Shown: piece by piece, positions 1 to 7,329 of the stretch
Numbering within the stretch: the first letter of the stretch is position 1
Layout of the letters: each line of letters starts with the position of its first letter
Assembly: GCA_027676805.1 (NCBI GenBank)
Contig: JAQENU010000004.1
Span: 1-64,000 of the forward strand
Origin: Coprobacillaceae bacterium UN01-12pH3A
GTDB taxonomy: Bacteria > Bacillota_I > Bacilli_A > Erysipelotrichales > Coprobacillaceae
DNA length: 64,000 nucleotides
Direction of reading: 5' to 3'
The notes under the pieces: generated by a model
Databases searched by the model: none
The model's input: only the letters and a program-made list of their open reading frames with translations
What the model was told of the DNA's origin: nothing
Position numbers and translations under genes: made by a program

Positions 1-131
1 CTTTCAATTTCATCTATGTTCTTGCCTACTGTAGACATCCAATTTGTTTCGTAAGCTTCTTTGATATACTCGATTTCTTTTCCGTGCATGGTTGGACTGG
101 ATAGCCAAACCTTTTTTAAAAATTTCTCCAT
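1..131 (-). CDS. DegT/DnrJ/EryC1/StrS family aminotransferase, N-terminal fragment (cut by window edge)
   Basis: Only the first 43 residues are present; the gene runs off the left edge. They read MEKFLKKVWLSSPTMHGKEI and continue through NWMSTVG, the typical opening of PLP-dependent DegT/DnrJ/EryC1/StrS sugar aminotransferases, which aminate nucleotide-linked keto-sugars for surface glycans. The ATG follows a GGGAGG ribosome binding site. It is the first structural gene after the two LoaP-like genes, so a glycan operon probably continues to the left. The family call rests on a short N-terminus. The operon beyond the edge is inference. Confidence 0.7.
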   Translation of the reverse strand, partial: MEKFLKKVWLSSPTMHGKEIEYIKEAYETNWMSTVGKNIDEIE

Positions 132-151
132 TAATTTATCCTCCCTAAAAC

Positions 152-199
152 AAAAAAAGAATACAGTCTCCCCTACCCCAAGTAAGTGATACTATATTC
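152..199 (-). terminator. Leader terminator upstream of the glycan operon, likely antitermination target
   Basis: On the minus strand GAATATAGT (191-199) pairs with ACTGTATTC (159-167), a 9-bp stem with one wobble, followed at once by seven T residues (152-158). The loop is G-rich and about 23 nt. It sits after the antiterminator genes and before the aminotransferase gene, exactly where a LoaP-modified polymerase would need to read through. The stem and T-tract are seen directly. The antitermination role is inference from LoaP biology. Confidence 0.6.
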
Positions 200-207
200 T
201 AATTCTT

Positions 208-235
208 TATATAGGCGGTAAACCGGCTCTATATA
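208..235 (-). promoter_or_regulatory. Leader RNA hairpin next to LoaP-like stop codon, candidate antiterminator recruitment element
   Basis: Minus-strand TATATAG (229-235) pairs with CTATATA (208-214), and an inner CGG/CCG stem closes a TTTA loop. It begins directly after the stop codon of the second LoaP-like gene and just upstream of the leader terminator. LoaP proteins are known to bind a small dual-hairpin RNA near the start of target operons. This hairpin is a positional candidate only, as I cannot match it to a published consensus. Confidence 0.35.
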
Positions 236-733
236 TTAAATTTTGCTTGTAATATTTAAACCGGCTTGGATATGGCGATCCATGAATTTTAGATTTAAAT
301 AAGCCAGTTGGTTGTGTTTATCGATCTTGATAATTTCATTCTCAAAATCTTTTAACGGACCTCTGATAATTTTTGCTTTATGATCTATTAAACAGGCTTG
401 GGACATTTTTAATACACCGGATGAATCTAATAAGCATTCAAACATGCTGATTTCTTCATGACTTAAAGCTGCTGCATCTTTATATTTTAATTGTTTAATA
501 AGTCCGTCTTTATCTTCTTTCATACTTGCCAGTAAAATATCAAACTGAAATTGATTTAATTTTGTTTTTATAAATATATAATTGGGAAATAAGGGTTTCA
601 ATGCATAACCTTTAATATCTCGCCGATAATATTCTATGAGTGGGATAAAGGCGTAAAGTTCCTTTTTATTATTTAATATTTTTAATAGCTTAGGAAGTTT
701 AGTGGATAAAGCAAACAAAATATACCAATTCAT
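236..733 (-). CDS. LoaP/NusG-like transcription antiterminator paralogue (second copy)
   Basis: 165 residues: an N-terminal NGN domain (starts MNWYILFALSTKLPKLLKIL, then LKPLFPNYIFIKT) and a C-terminal KOW segment with RGPLKDFENEIIKIDKHNQ. NusG paralogues of the LoaP class bind paused RNA polymerase and let it read through terminators in long biosynthetic operons. The LoaP signature GPLxGxE...KIDRHKR is eroded here (GPLKDFE, KIDKHNQ), so RNA binding may differ from the upstream copy. Its ATG overlaps the upstream stop by the ATGA arrangement, implying translational coupling. Family call is firm. Whether it activates or modulates is unknown. Confidence 0.75.
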   Translation of the reverse strand: MNWYILFALSTKLPKLLKILNNKKELYAFIPLIEYYRRDIKGYALKPLFPNYIFIKTKLNQFQFDILLASMKEDKDGLIKQLKYKDAAALSHEEISMFECLLDSSGVLKMSQACLIDHKAKIIRGPLKDFENEIIKIDKHNQLAYLNLKFMDRHIQAGLNITSKI

Positions 734-1233
734 GTTTTGCTTATAACTTCTAAAGGAACTTTCATATGTTTGCCTAGCATGCCACAGTCAAGAACTGCAA
801 TTCTTTTATGCCGATCAATCTTTTTTACTTGATATTCCATTCCGACTAACGGACCACTGTCTACTTTTAGAACGGAGTCAGTAATATGGCCAGTGGAATG
901 CTTAATAATATCTTGATTATCAAGTAATTTTTCTAAGAAGTGGGTTTCATTCGGATCTAAAGCGATGACATCTGCATACTCCAATAAAGCGGCAAATCGA
1001 TGGATTGATTTTAACACTTCTGCATACTGATCATTGAATTCCTTTTTAGTCATAGTAGTTTTTAAAAAAATATAATCAGGAAACATACAAGAAATTTGAT
1101 ACTCTCTTAATTTAGAGTTAGAGAACCATTTTTCTATCTTAGGTATAAAGGCATGAATATTATCTTGACGGTTAAAATAATCCACTAGTTCTTGTATTCT
1201 ATCACTTTTAGTATGAATGACGCACCAATACAT
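730..1233 (-). CDS. loaP: LoaP-type transcription antiterminator (NusG paralogue)
   Basis: 167 residues with NGN domain (MYWCVIHTKSDRIQELVDYF, FPDYIFLKT) and a KOW domain containing DSGPLVGMEYQVKKIDRHKR, the hallmark of LoaP. It is expected to travel with RNA polymerase and suppress termination in the downstream glycan operon, as UpxY does in Bacteroides capsule loci. RBS AGAAAGGAG lies at 1239-1247. Only about 25 bp separate the ATG from the recombination site at 1258-1292, leaving no room for a private promoter. Expression must therefore start inside the invertible segment or read through from the recombinase gene. Confidence 0.82.
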   Translation of the reverse strand: MYWCVIHTKSDRIQELVDYFNRQDNIHAFIPKIEKWFSNSKLREYQISCMFPDYIFLKTTMTKKEFNDQYAEVLKSIHRFAALLEYADVIALDPNETHFLEKLLDNQDIIKHSTGHITDSVLKVDSGPLVGMEYQVKKIDRHKRIAVLDCGMLGKHMKVPLEVISKT

Positions 1234-1257
1234 AAGGTCTCCTTTCTGTGAATAATA

Positions 1258-1292
1258 AAAATTTCGTAGAATACACTATTCTACGAAATTTT
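1258..1292. repeat. Left palindromic recombination site of the invertible segment
   Basis: A perfect 16-bp inverted repeat, AAAATTTCGTAGAATA and its complement, flanks the spacer CAC (1274-1276). The inner arm encodes the last codons and TAG stop of the recombinase. A second copy at 2384-2410 has spacer GTG, so the sites are in inverted orientation. Short arms with an asymmetric centre are the architecture expected of tyrosine-recombinase core sites. On the minus strand the hairpin is followed by TTTTTATTATT and may also act as a weak terminator. Confidence 0.82.
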
Positions 1293-2225
1293 AGGCTGCC
1301 TTATTTTATTGATCTGATCCTGCTTAAATTTCAGAGATGAATGCACATAGCGATTTAAAGTAATGGCTATATCAGAATGTCCCAGCATTTCACTTAGTGA
1401 TTTAATCTCTATTCCACTTTCTACACAGTTAGTGGCATAAGTATGTCGGAGTGAATGAAAGTTAATAGAAAATCCATTCTCCATGCAAAGTTTTTTAAAC
1501 CGATACTGAATCGTTCTAGGATCGATAATTCTTTCATTGTTTGAAAGGATATAACCATTTTCATCTTTAGTACCAACAAAACTATAGTACTGATAAATAT
1601 GTCTCAGCATAAAATCCGGCAAGGGGATCTGTCTTTTTGAAGTCTCAGTTTTAGGTTCAAATATCATCAATGACGTTTTAGAGTGAGTTTGATCAGTATT
1701 TTCTAATCTTTGAACCGTTTTTGTGACATTGATAATTCCCTGAGATAAATCAATATCTTTCCATTGCAGTGCACAAATTTCACCAATCCGCAGACCGGCA
1801 TATAGACCTAAAGTAATCGCAATCGATGTCGAGTCGACATGATGAAAACAATAATTATCTAAACATTGAATTTGAAAAGAAGTCAATACTTTGGTTTCTT
1901 CCTTCTTATTAGTCAATTTAATAAACTGAAAATCAATATGGGGAATGCCATATTTATATTCTCCATAGTTTAAGATTGATTTTAAGGTGAATCGTATTGA
2001 AGCCATCATACTAAATGAATAGTGACCTTCCATTTTCTTCTTTAAAAATTGAACAATAGTTTGTTCGTTGAGGTCCTGCGTATGACATTCCTGAAAAAAT
2101 GGATTGAGCTGTAATTCAATTAATCGCTTATATTTGATATAAGTAGAGTATTTGATGTAGACTCGCTTTAATTCGAGCCATTCTTTAGAAATTGTTAGCA
2201 TATCTTTATTGATGTTCACTTGCAT
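1281..2225 (-). CDS. Tyrosine recombinase (phage integrase family), likely invertase of the surrounding segment
   Basis: 314 residues. An N-terminal SAM-like core-binding domain (about 10-105) precedes a catalytic domain (about 112-300). The full catalytic set is visible: R146 in AGLRIGEICAL, K192 in PKTETSKRQ, H257 and R260 in HSLRHTYAT, H283 in LGHSDIAITL and nucleophile Y293. It should cleave and rejoin DNA by a 3'-phosphotyrosine intermediate. Start supported by AAGGAGG at 2235-2241. No excisionase, attachment-site cargo or phage genes are nearby. The gene sits between two inverted palindromes, arguing for a resident DNA invertase. Its own promoter is not clear-cut. Confidence 0.88.
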   Translation of the reverse strand: MQVNINKDMLTISKEWLELKRVYIKYSTYIKYKRLIELQLNPFFQECHTQDLNEQTIVQFLKKKMEGHYSFSMMASIRFTLKSILNYGEYKYGIPHIDFQFIKLTNKKEETKVLTSFQIQCLDNYCFHHVDSTSIAITLGLYAGLRIGEICALQWKDIDLSQGIINVTKTVQRLENTDQTHSKTSLMIFEPKTETSKRQIPLPDFMLRHIYQYYSFVGTKDENGYILSNNERIIDPRTIQYRFKKLCMENGFSINFHSLRHTYATNCVESGIEIKSLSEMLGHSDIAITLNRYVHSSLKFKQDQINKIRQPKIS

Positions 2226-2351
2226 CTTGTTATTCCTCCTTATAAAATACCATTGTCAATCTATCATTTTTTAATGGAGAAACACCAGTTAGACTAAAAA
2301 TAAGAAAATACGATCAATTTCCGCAAAATCTTTCTAAATACGTATTTTATA

Positions 2352-2380
2352 TTTTATTTTAAGTCGCTTTATGCTATAAT
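2352..2380 (+). promoter_or_regulatory. Outward-facing extended -10 promoter inside the invertible segment
   Basis: TATAAT at 2375-2380 is preceded by TG one base upstream, making TGnTATAAT. The -35 region (TTTTAT at 2352) is weak. Transcription would start near 2387, inside the right recombination site, and run rightwards. In the present orientation it meets only the terminator at 2434-2460. The same extended -10 form occurs at several other promoters in this window, supporting it as a real element. Confidence 0.65.
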
Positions 2381-2383
2381 TCG

Positions 2384-2411
2384 TTTCGTAGAATAGTGTA
2401 TTCTATGTAAA
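2384..2411. repeat. Right palindromic recombination site of the invertible segment
   Basis: TTTCGTAGAATA, spacer GTG (2396-2398), then TATTCTATGTAAA. It matches the reverse complement of the left site over 22 consecutive bases and diverges only in its outer arm. The inner arms of the two sites are identical. Together with the spacer orientation, this places the two sites as inverted repeats about 1.1 kb apart. Confidence 0.82.
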
Positions 2412-2433
2412 AATATAAATTTAAAGACCTATG

Positions 2434-2460
2434 ACCTGCAGAACAGCCTGTAGGTTTTTT
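2434..2460 (+). terminator. Terminator facing the invertible promoter
   Basis: ACCTGCAG (2434-2441) pairs with CTGTAGGT (2448-2455), one G-U pair, followed by six T residues. There is no plus-strand gene between the invertible promoter and this hairpin. Its apparent job is to absorb transcription in the OFF orientation. Confidence 0.75.
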
Positions 2461-2465
2461 AATAC

Positions 2466-2487
2466 AAAAAAAGAGACCGTAGTCTCT
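2466..2487 (-). terminator. Terminator of the minus-strand 2.5-4.7 kb operon
   Basis: On the minus strand AGAGAC, a CGTA-derived tetraloop and GTCTCT precede a run of T residues (A-run 2466-2472 on the plus strand). It begins immediately after the stop codon of the small gene at 2488. Confidence 0.75.
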
Positions 2488-2724
2488 CTAACAATAAGCA
2501 GGCAAATACATCTGCGGATTGTCTTTATACTTTTTAGCTTCTTCCTGAGATAAGAAGACCGTTAAATGAAGCTGTTTTGAAGAAATAACATGAGGTCCCG
2601 CACATCCGGCATAGCCTTCGATACTAAAATTATATTCTTCCGCATTACCTTCTATATCCATAATTTTTCCACTCATGACATAACCATTCATTAAGTAATA
2701 AACAAGAGTGCCTTCTTTAAGCAT
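2488..2724 (-). CDS. Small conserved-looking protein of unknown function
   Basis: 78 residues starting MLKEGTLVYYLMNGYVMSGK. An upstream in-frame ATG at 2760 is less likely because it overlaps the preceding gene, whereas the ATG at 2722-2724 has AGAAGG a suitable distance upstream. The protein is mixed beta-rich, with a CAGPH segment in the middle and PAYC at the C-terminus. There is no signal peptide or membrane segment. It closes an operon with the serine-hydrolase-like/DUF302 protein and Rrf2 regulator, four bases downstream of the former. I do not recognise a family. Confidence 0.6.
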   Translation of the reverse strand: MLKEGTLVYYLMNGYVMSGKIMDIEGNAEEYNFSIEGYAGCAGPHVISSKQLHLTVFLSQEEAKKYKDNPQMYLPAYC

Positions 2725-2728
2725 AGTA

Positions 2729-4234
2729 TTACCTTCTTTCATAAACACTGGCACCAACATGGGCGATTTCTTCTAATAGCTTTTGCATTTTTATAATAAT
2801 AGGATGAACAGATAAACCATAATGATCCGCCATCTTGCTTGTTTTTTCAAAAGCGATCCAAGTGCTTCCGGATTCATCTTCCCATACGGCAATTTTTAAT
2901 GGCAGCTGTAAGGCAATGCTTTGATCTTCCAGCATTAAATTAGTGCCAACCTTTGGTGCACCAAAGACTAAGACAGTAGTTTCTCTTAACTCCATGCCAA
3001 CCTCTTTTGCATTTTTAGCGTGATCAAATTTTGCGAAGAGAGGAATTTCTCTTCTTTTCAATTCATTTTCTAATTTTGTAATGGTTTCTTGTACGGGTAA
3101 TTGTCCCTCAAGCAGATACAACTGATTATCATCATATTGAGTAGATAATAAATCACCAAATGCACCGGCAATCTTTCTGCCTAAGTTCGTAAAATCAACA
3201 TTTTCTTTATTTGCTAATAGGGTGACACATACCAGTTCATCAGGATCTGTAAAACGACTTAAAAATGAGGAATAACCGGGGATTGTCCCTTTAATATCCA
3301 TTAATCCACGATGCTTGTAGAATTGCCATCCGGCTGACGCAGGTATTTCAAGTCCGTCAGGTAAGTTCCAGGGTTGATAAAGTTTGTTTCGATTTTCTAA
3401 ACCATGAATCAATACGCCACCGGCTAACCCAATATCCCAGTATGAAATATCCTGAGCACTGGCCCATATATCATTATATCCTCGCATAGCGGTGCTTTTT
3501 TGTGGATCAATCTCTGCGCCTTCATCATTATAGCTTCGTGAAAACTCGGTTGGATCGATATATTCACCATTGGTTTTAAACAGCTGATGAATATAGTCAC
3601 TTGCAGATAAATCTTCATGTTTAAATTTATCGAGATCTTCATAAAAACCGGTATGTTTAAGATTCAGAAAACGAATTTGCCTTTCAGCAATGAAATCATG
3701 ATAGCTTTGCTGACTGATTCTTTCTACGATCTCACTCAATAACAGGAAGTTAATCGCATTTTTTTCGATGTCATGTCCGGGTTCAAAGTGAAGTGGGCTG
3801 TCTTTTAAAGCATTTAAGACATCTTTTAGCTGTGTTTCCTGAGTTTTTGGCAGTCCGCTTGCATGATGCAGGAGATCAATCACTTTAATTGAATGCCAAG
3901 TCTTAGGCACTTCCGGTAGATAGTGATCAATCGTGCTTTCTAACTCCAGCTTTCCATCCTCGTATAACTGCATAATAGCGACAGCACAGAAAGCCTGAGA
4001 AATTGCCCCGACAGGCCACATGGTATTAACACTGGCAAGTCTTTTTTCTTTGACATCAGAATAGCCATAACCGACTACTCTGGGGATGTAGGGTGCTTGA
4101 ACGATCGCTAAAGTTAAACCGGGAATGTTTTCTTCTTTCATGAAATCAATAATCATTTGATCGATACTATGATCTAAATAACTGACATTATAATCTCCAC
4201 GTACTTTCATTTCTTTATGCTCTTTTGTATTCAT
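2729..4234 (-). CDS. Beta-lactamase-fold (class C/EstB-like) protein fused to DUF302, catalytic residues missing
   Basis: 501 residues. Residues about 20-355 follow the class C beta-lactamase/serine hydrolase pattern (IPGLTLAIV, MQLYEDGKLEL, LLHHASGLP). Residues about 370-495 match DUF302 (FAKFDHAKNAKEVGMEL, TTVLVFGAPKVGT, LPLKIAVWED). The SxxK nucleophile motif is replaced by AISQ at 77-80, and the YxN position by KNA at 158-160. Hydrolysis is therefore doubtful, and a binding or sensory role is more likely. No signal peptide, so cytoplasmic. Its ATG lies two bases after the Rrf2 stop. The fold assignment is firm. The loss of activity is inferred from the alignment in my head. Confidence 0.75.
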   Translation of the reverse strand: MNTKEHKEMKVRGDYNVSYLDHSIDQMIIDFMKEENIPGLTLAIVQAPYIPRVVGYGYSDVKEKRLASVNTMWPVGAISQAFCAVAIMQLYEDGKLELESTIDHYLPEVPKTWHSIKVIDLLHHASGLPKTQETQLKDVLNALKDSPLHFEPGHDIEKNAINFLLLSEIVERISQQSYHDFIAERQIRFLNLKHTGFYEDLDKFKHEDLSASDYIHQLFKTNGEYIDPTEFSRSYNDEGAEIDPQKSTAMRGYNDIWASAQDISYWDIGLAGGVLIHGLENRNKLYQPWNLPDGLEIPASAGWQFYKHRGLMDIKGTIPGYSSFLSRFTDPDELVCVTLLANKENVDFTNLGRKIAGAFGDLLSTQYDDNQLYLLEGQLPVQETITKLENELKRREIPLFAKFDHAKNAKEVGMELRETTVLVFGAPKVGTNLMLEDQSIALQLPLKIAVWEDESGSTWIAFEKTSKMADHYGLSVHPIIIKMQKLLEEIAHVGASVYERR

Positions 4235-4235
4235 C

Positions 4236-4661
4236 TTATTTTCCTCTTTTCTTGTTTTCCAGCTTTAATAAAACATCGCAAATCGTTATCGTTGAAAGAT
4301 AGTCCTGACAGACACTTTCTAAATCATTGCATAACTCATCGATGACATAGGGCATTCCACTGCTGACTAAACAATCGTTGTGAATATCACCGCTTCGCCA
4401 GGAAGTATGACAGATTGTCACAGTTAAAGCATCATAAACCTGTTTCAAAGTCACTTTTTCACTGCCAATCTTAAAACAGTAACCGCCGTTGATGCCTTCC
4501 TTGGTTTCTACGATTCCGGCTTTTTTTAATTTCCCCAGTACTTTTCTTATTCGTACCGGATTCACACATACATTTTTAGCGAGTTCTTCACTAGAGAGCT
4601 GCTGATCCATCTTTCTTAAATAAACTAAGACATGGATCGCTATTATAAATTCGCTTGGCAT
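4236..4661 (-). CDS. Rrf2 family transcriptional regulator
   Basis: 141 residues with an N-terminal winged helix (FIIAIHVLVYLRKM, SSEELAKNVCVNPVRIRKVLGKLKKAGIVETKEG, then NGGYCF), the classic Rrf2 layout. Cysteines in the middle (TICHTSW and HNDCLV) could be redox or Fe-S ligands, as in IscR and NsrR, but the canonical three-Cys spacing is not evident. RBS AGAAAGGAG precedes the ATG. It heads the operon with the hydrolase-like/DUF302 gene, and an inverted repeat lies just upstream, suggesting autoregulation. Confidence 0.88.
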   Translation of the reverse strand: MPSEFIIAIHVLVYLRKMDQQLSSEELAKNVCVNPVRIRKVLGKLKKAGIVETKEGINGGYCFKIGSEKVTLKQVYDALTVTICHTSWRSGDIHNDCLVSSGMPYVIDELCNDLESVCQDYLSTITICDVLLKLENKKRGK

Positions 4662-4674
4662 AACTTCTCCTTTC

Positions 4675-4693
4675 TGTAACTTTTTTTATTACA
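4675..4693. promoter_or_regulatory. Inverted repeat upstream of the Rrf2 gene, candidate operator
   Basis: TGTAA and TTACA arms are separated by nine bases and lie 14-32 bp upstream of the Rrf2 start codon. Symmetric A+T-rich sites of this size are normal for Rrf2 family operators. A promoter-like AATATAAAT lies beside it. Assignment is positional. Confidence 0.4.
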
Positions 4694-4742
4694 TTTATAT
4701 TATTGACCTTTAACAAAAGAAAAACAAGGAATATGCTTGAAT

Positions 4743-4770
4743 AAAAAAAAGCACACTTTATTAAAAGTGC
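4743..4770 (-). terminator. Terminator of the GH1 gene
   Basis: On the minus strand GCACTTT, a short loop and AAAGTGTGC precede eight T residues (plus-strand A-run 4743-4750). It lies about 15 bp beyond the GH1 stop codon. Confidence 0.8.
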
Positions 4771-4782
4771 ACTCTCTTATTA

Positions 4783-6308
<1,526 letters not shown>

Positions 6309-6684
6309 TAAAAATGTGCAAATATATAAACATATTTTTTTACTTATCATAAGTAACATAAATATTGTTTAAAATGGGAAGGAAAGATAAGGTATTATAA
6401 ATTTAAAGCGATTTTATCTATATATATTGAAAATACCAATAACTATTCAAATTTTGAAAATATTTGTCAAATAATAGTTTTAGTTGTATAATCGCAATAG
6501 ATTATTCAATGTATATATCAAATAATATGGACTATAATAACCGTGTAGAGGAAGTTAATATAAAATTCACACTAAAGAAGTATGATTTTGTCGAATATAA
6601 AAATAGCTTTAGGCAAAATGAATAACCACGAGTACAGACTGAATAATATAATAAGGAGAATACCTTTAGAAAGGAGTGCTGGAA
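6309..6684. other. Intergenic stretch with remnant-like 32-codon reading frame
   Basis: A very A+T-rich gap. On the plus strand ATG at 6527 opens a 32-codon frame to the stop at 6623-6625 that ends FVEYKNSFRQNE. This resembles the start of AlbA_2/Schlafen domains (E-F/Y-K-x-S), the very part missing from the next gene. It has no ribosome binding site, so it may be a decayed first part. A TATAAT at 6647-6652 precedes the next gene. Nothing else is recognised. Confidence 0.35.
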
Positions 6685-7059
6685 ATGGATAAGAAAATTA
6701 AATATACAACCAATCCCTCACTTCTTTTGGTAGCGGATATATTGGAACTGCTGACAAATGACGGCGGTACGATCTATATAGGCATGGAAAAAGACGGTAG
6801 TGTTGTAGGATTAGAAAATGCCAACTTGGTCATGAGAGAAGTGAATATGATGATTATTAATGCATATCCGGAATTAATCCTTTCTACACATACCCGCATT
6901 GAAATTACCGGTGGAAAAGAAATTGTACGCATCGATGTTTTATTAGATGGATATATAGAAGAGTATGTGTATTATGATCAGTTTTATCAGGAAACAAAGA
7001 ATATGTTTGTTCCTATCGATCAGTTTGAAAAAGCAAAATACAAGACGAGAGCCAACTAG
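6685..7059 (+). CDS. Short AlbA_2/Schlafen-like domain protein
   Basis: 124 residues from the ATG at 6685, chosen over an upstream GTG because AAAGGAG lies 8 nt before it. The core DGGTIYIGMEKDGSVVGLENA is the nucleotide/DNA-binding motif of AlbA_2 domains. The usual N-terminal strand with ExK is absent, and the protein ends soon after the domain, without the ATPase or HTH regions that follow in full-length relatives. Cytoplasmic, with a terminator overlapping its stop. It is either a stand-alone small domain or the surviving part of a larger gene. Function unknown. Confidence 0.6.
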   Translation: MDKKIKYTTNPSLLLVADILELLTNDGGTIYIGMEKDGSVVGLENANLVMREVNMMIINAYPELILSTHTRIEITGGKEIVRIDVLLDGYIEEYVYYDQFYQETKNMFVPIDQFEKAKYKTRAN

Positions 7060-7074
7060 GCTCTTTTTCTTTTT
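7048..7074 (+). terminator. Terminator overlapping the stop of the AlbA_2 gene
   Basis: AGAGCC (7048-7053), loop AACTA, GGCTCT (7059-7064), then a T-rich run. The stop codon lies within the hairpin. Confidence 0.8.
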
Positions 7075-7204
7075 ACCCAAAGTTAACAAAAACGCAATAA
7101 ATCACCCATAATTTAAAGAAAGTATTAATAAGGTGAGTAAAATCAGCTAGGTTAATATAGAGGCAGAGAATTGTTAAAAAAGGGAAGAGAAAACAACATC
7201 TGAA

Positions 7205-7259
7205 TTTAACATAAATTTAACTTAATTCAAACTTGTATTAAATAATGACTTGTTATAAT
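7205..7259 (+). promoter_or_regulatory. Pho box and promoter of pstS
   Basis: Four 7-mers spaced exactly 11 bp apart: TTTAACA (7205), TTTAACT (7216), TCAAACT (7227), TTAAATA (7238). Nine bases later comes TATAAT (7254-7259) with no recognisable -35. Phased TTAACA repeats replacing the -35 are the known binding arrangement of PhoP/PhoB response regulators, so phosphate starvation should activate this promoter. Confidence 0.82.
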
Positions 7260-7329
7260 GGTGGCGTGGTGAGAGGAAGTCACCTAAAAATTGAATATGA
7301 ACATGTGTGTAAAAACAAGGAGAAAGAAA

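Larger units (their letters stand above)
1258..2411. mobile_element. Putative invertible DNA segment carrying its own recombinase and an outward promoter
   Basis: The segment is bounded by the two inverted sites and contains the recombinase gene plus about 160 bp of A+T-rich DNA ending in an outward extended -10 promoter. If strands exchange at the spacers, position x moves to about 3672-x. The promoter -10 would then lie at 1292-1297 facing left, about 50 nt upstream of the LoaP start codon. The recombinase reading frame is unchanged by inversion because its stop lies in the inner arm. Boundaries and orientation are seen. Inversion itself is inferred. Confidence 0.75.

Noticed and set aside
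1281..2225. Integrative element or prophage anchored by the tyrosine recombinase
   Set aside because: No excisionase, replication, relaxase or phage genes are present, and the paired sites are inverted rather than direct, which favours inversion over excision.
6541..6570. CRISPR-like or iteron-like repeats in the A+T-rich gap
   Set aside because: Short A/T words recur but with no constant unit length or spacing.
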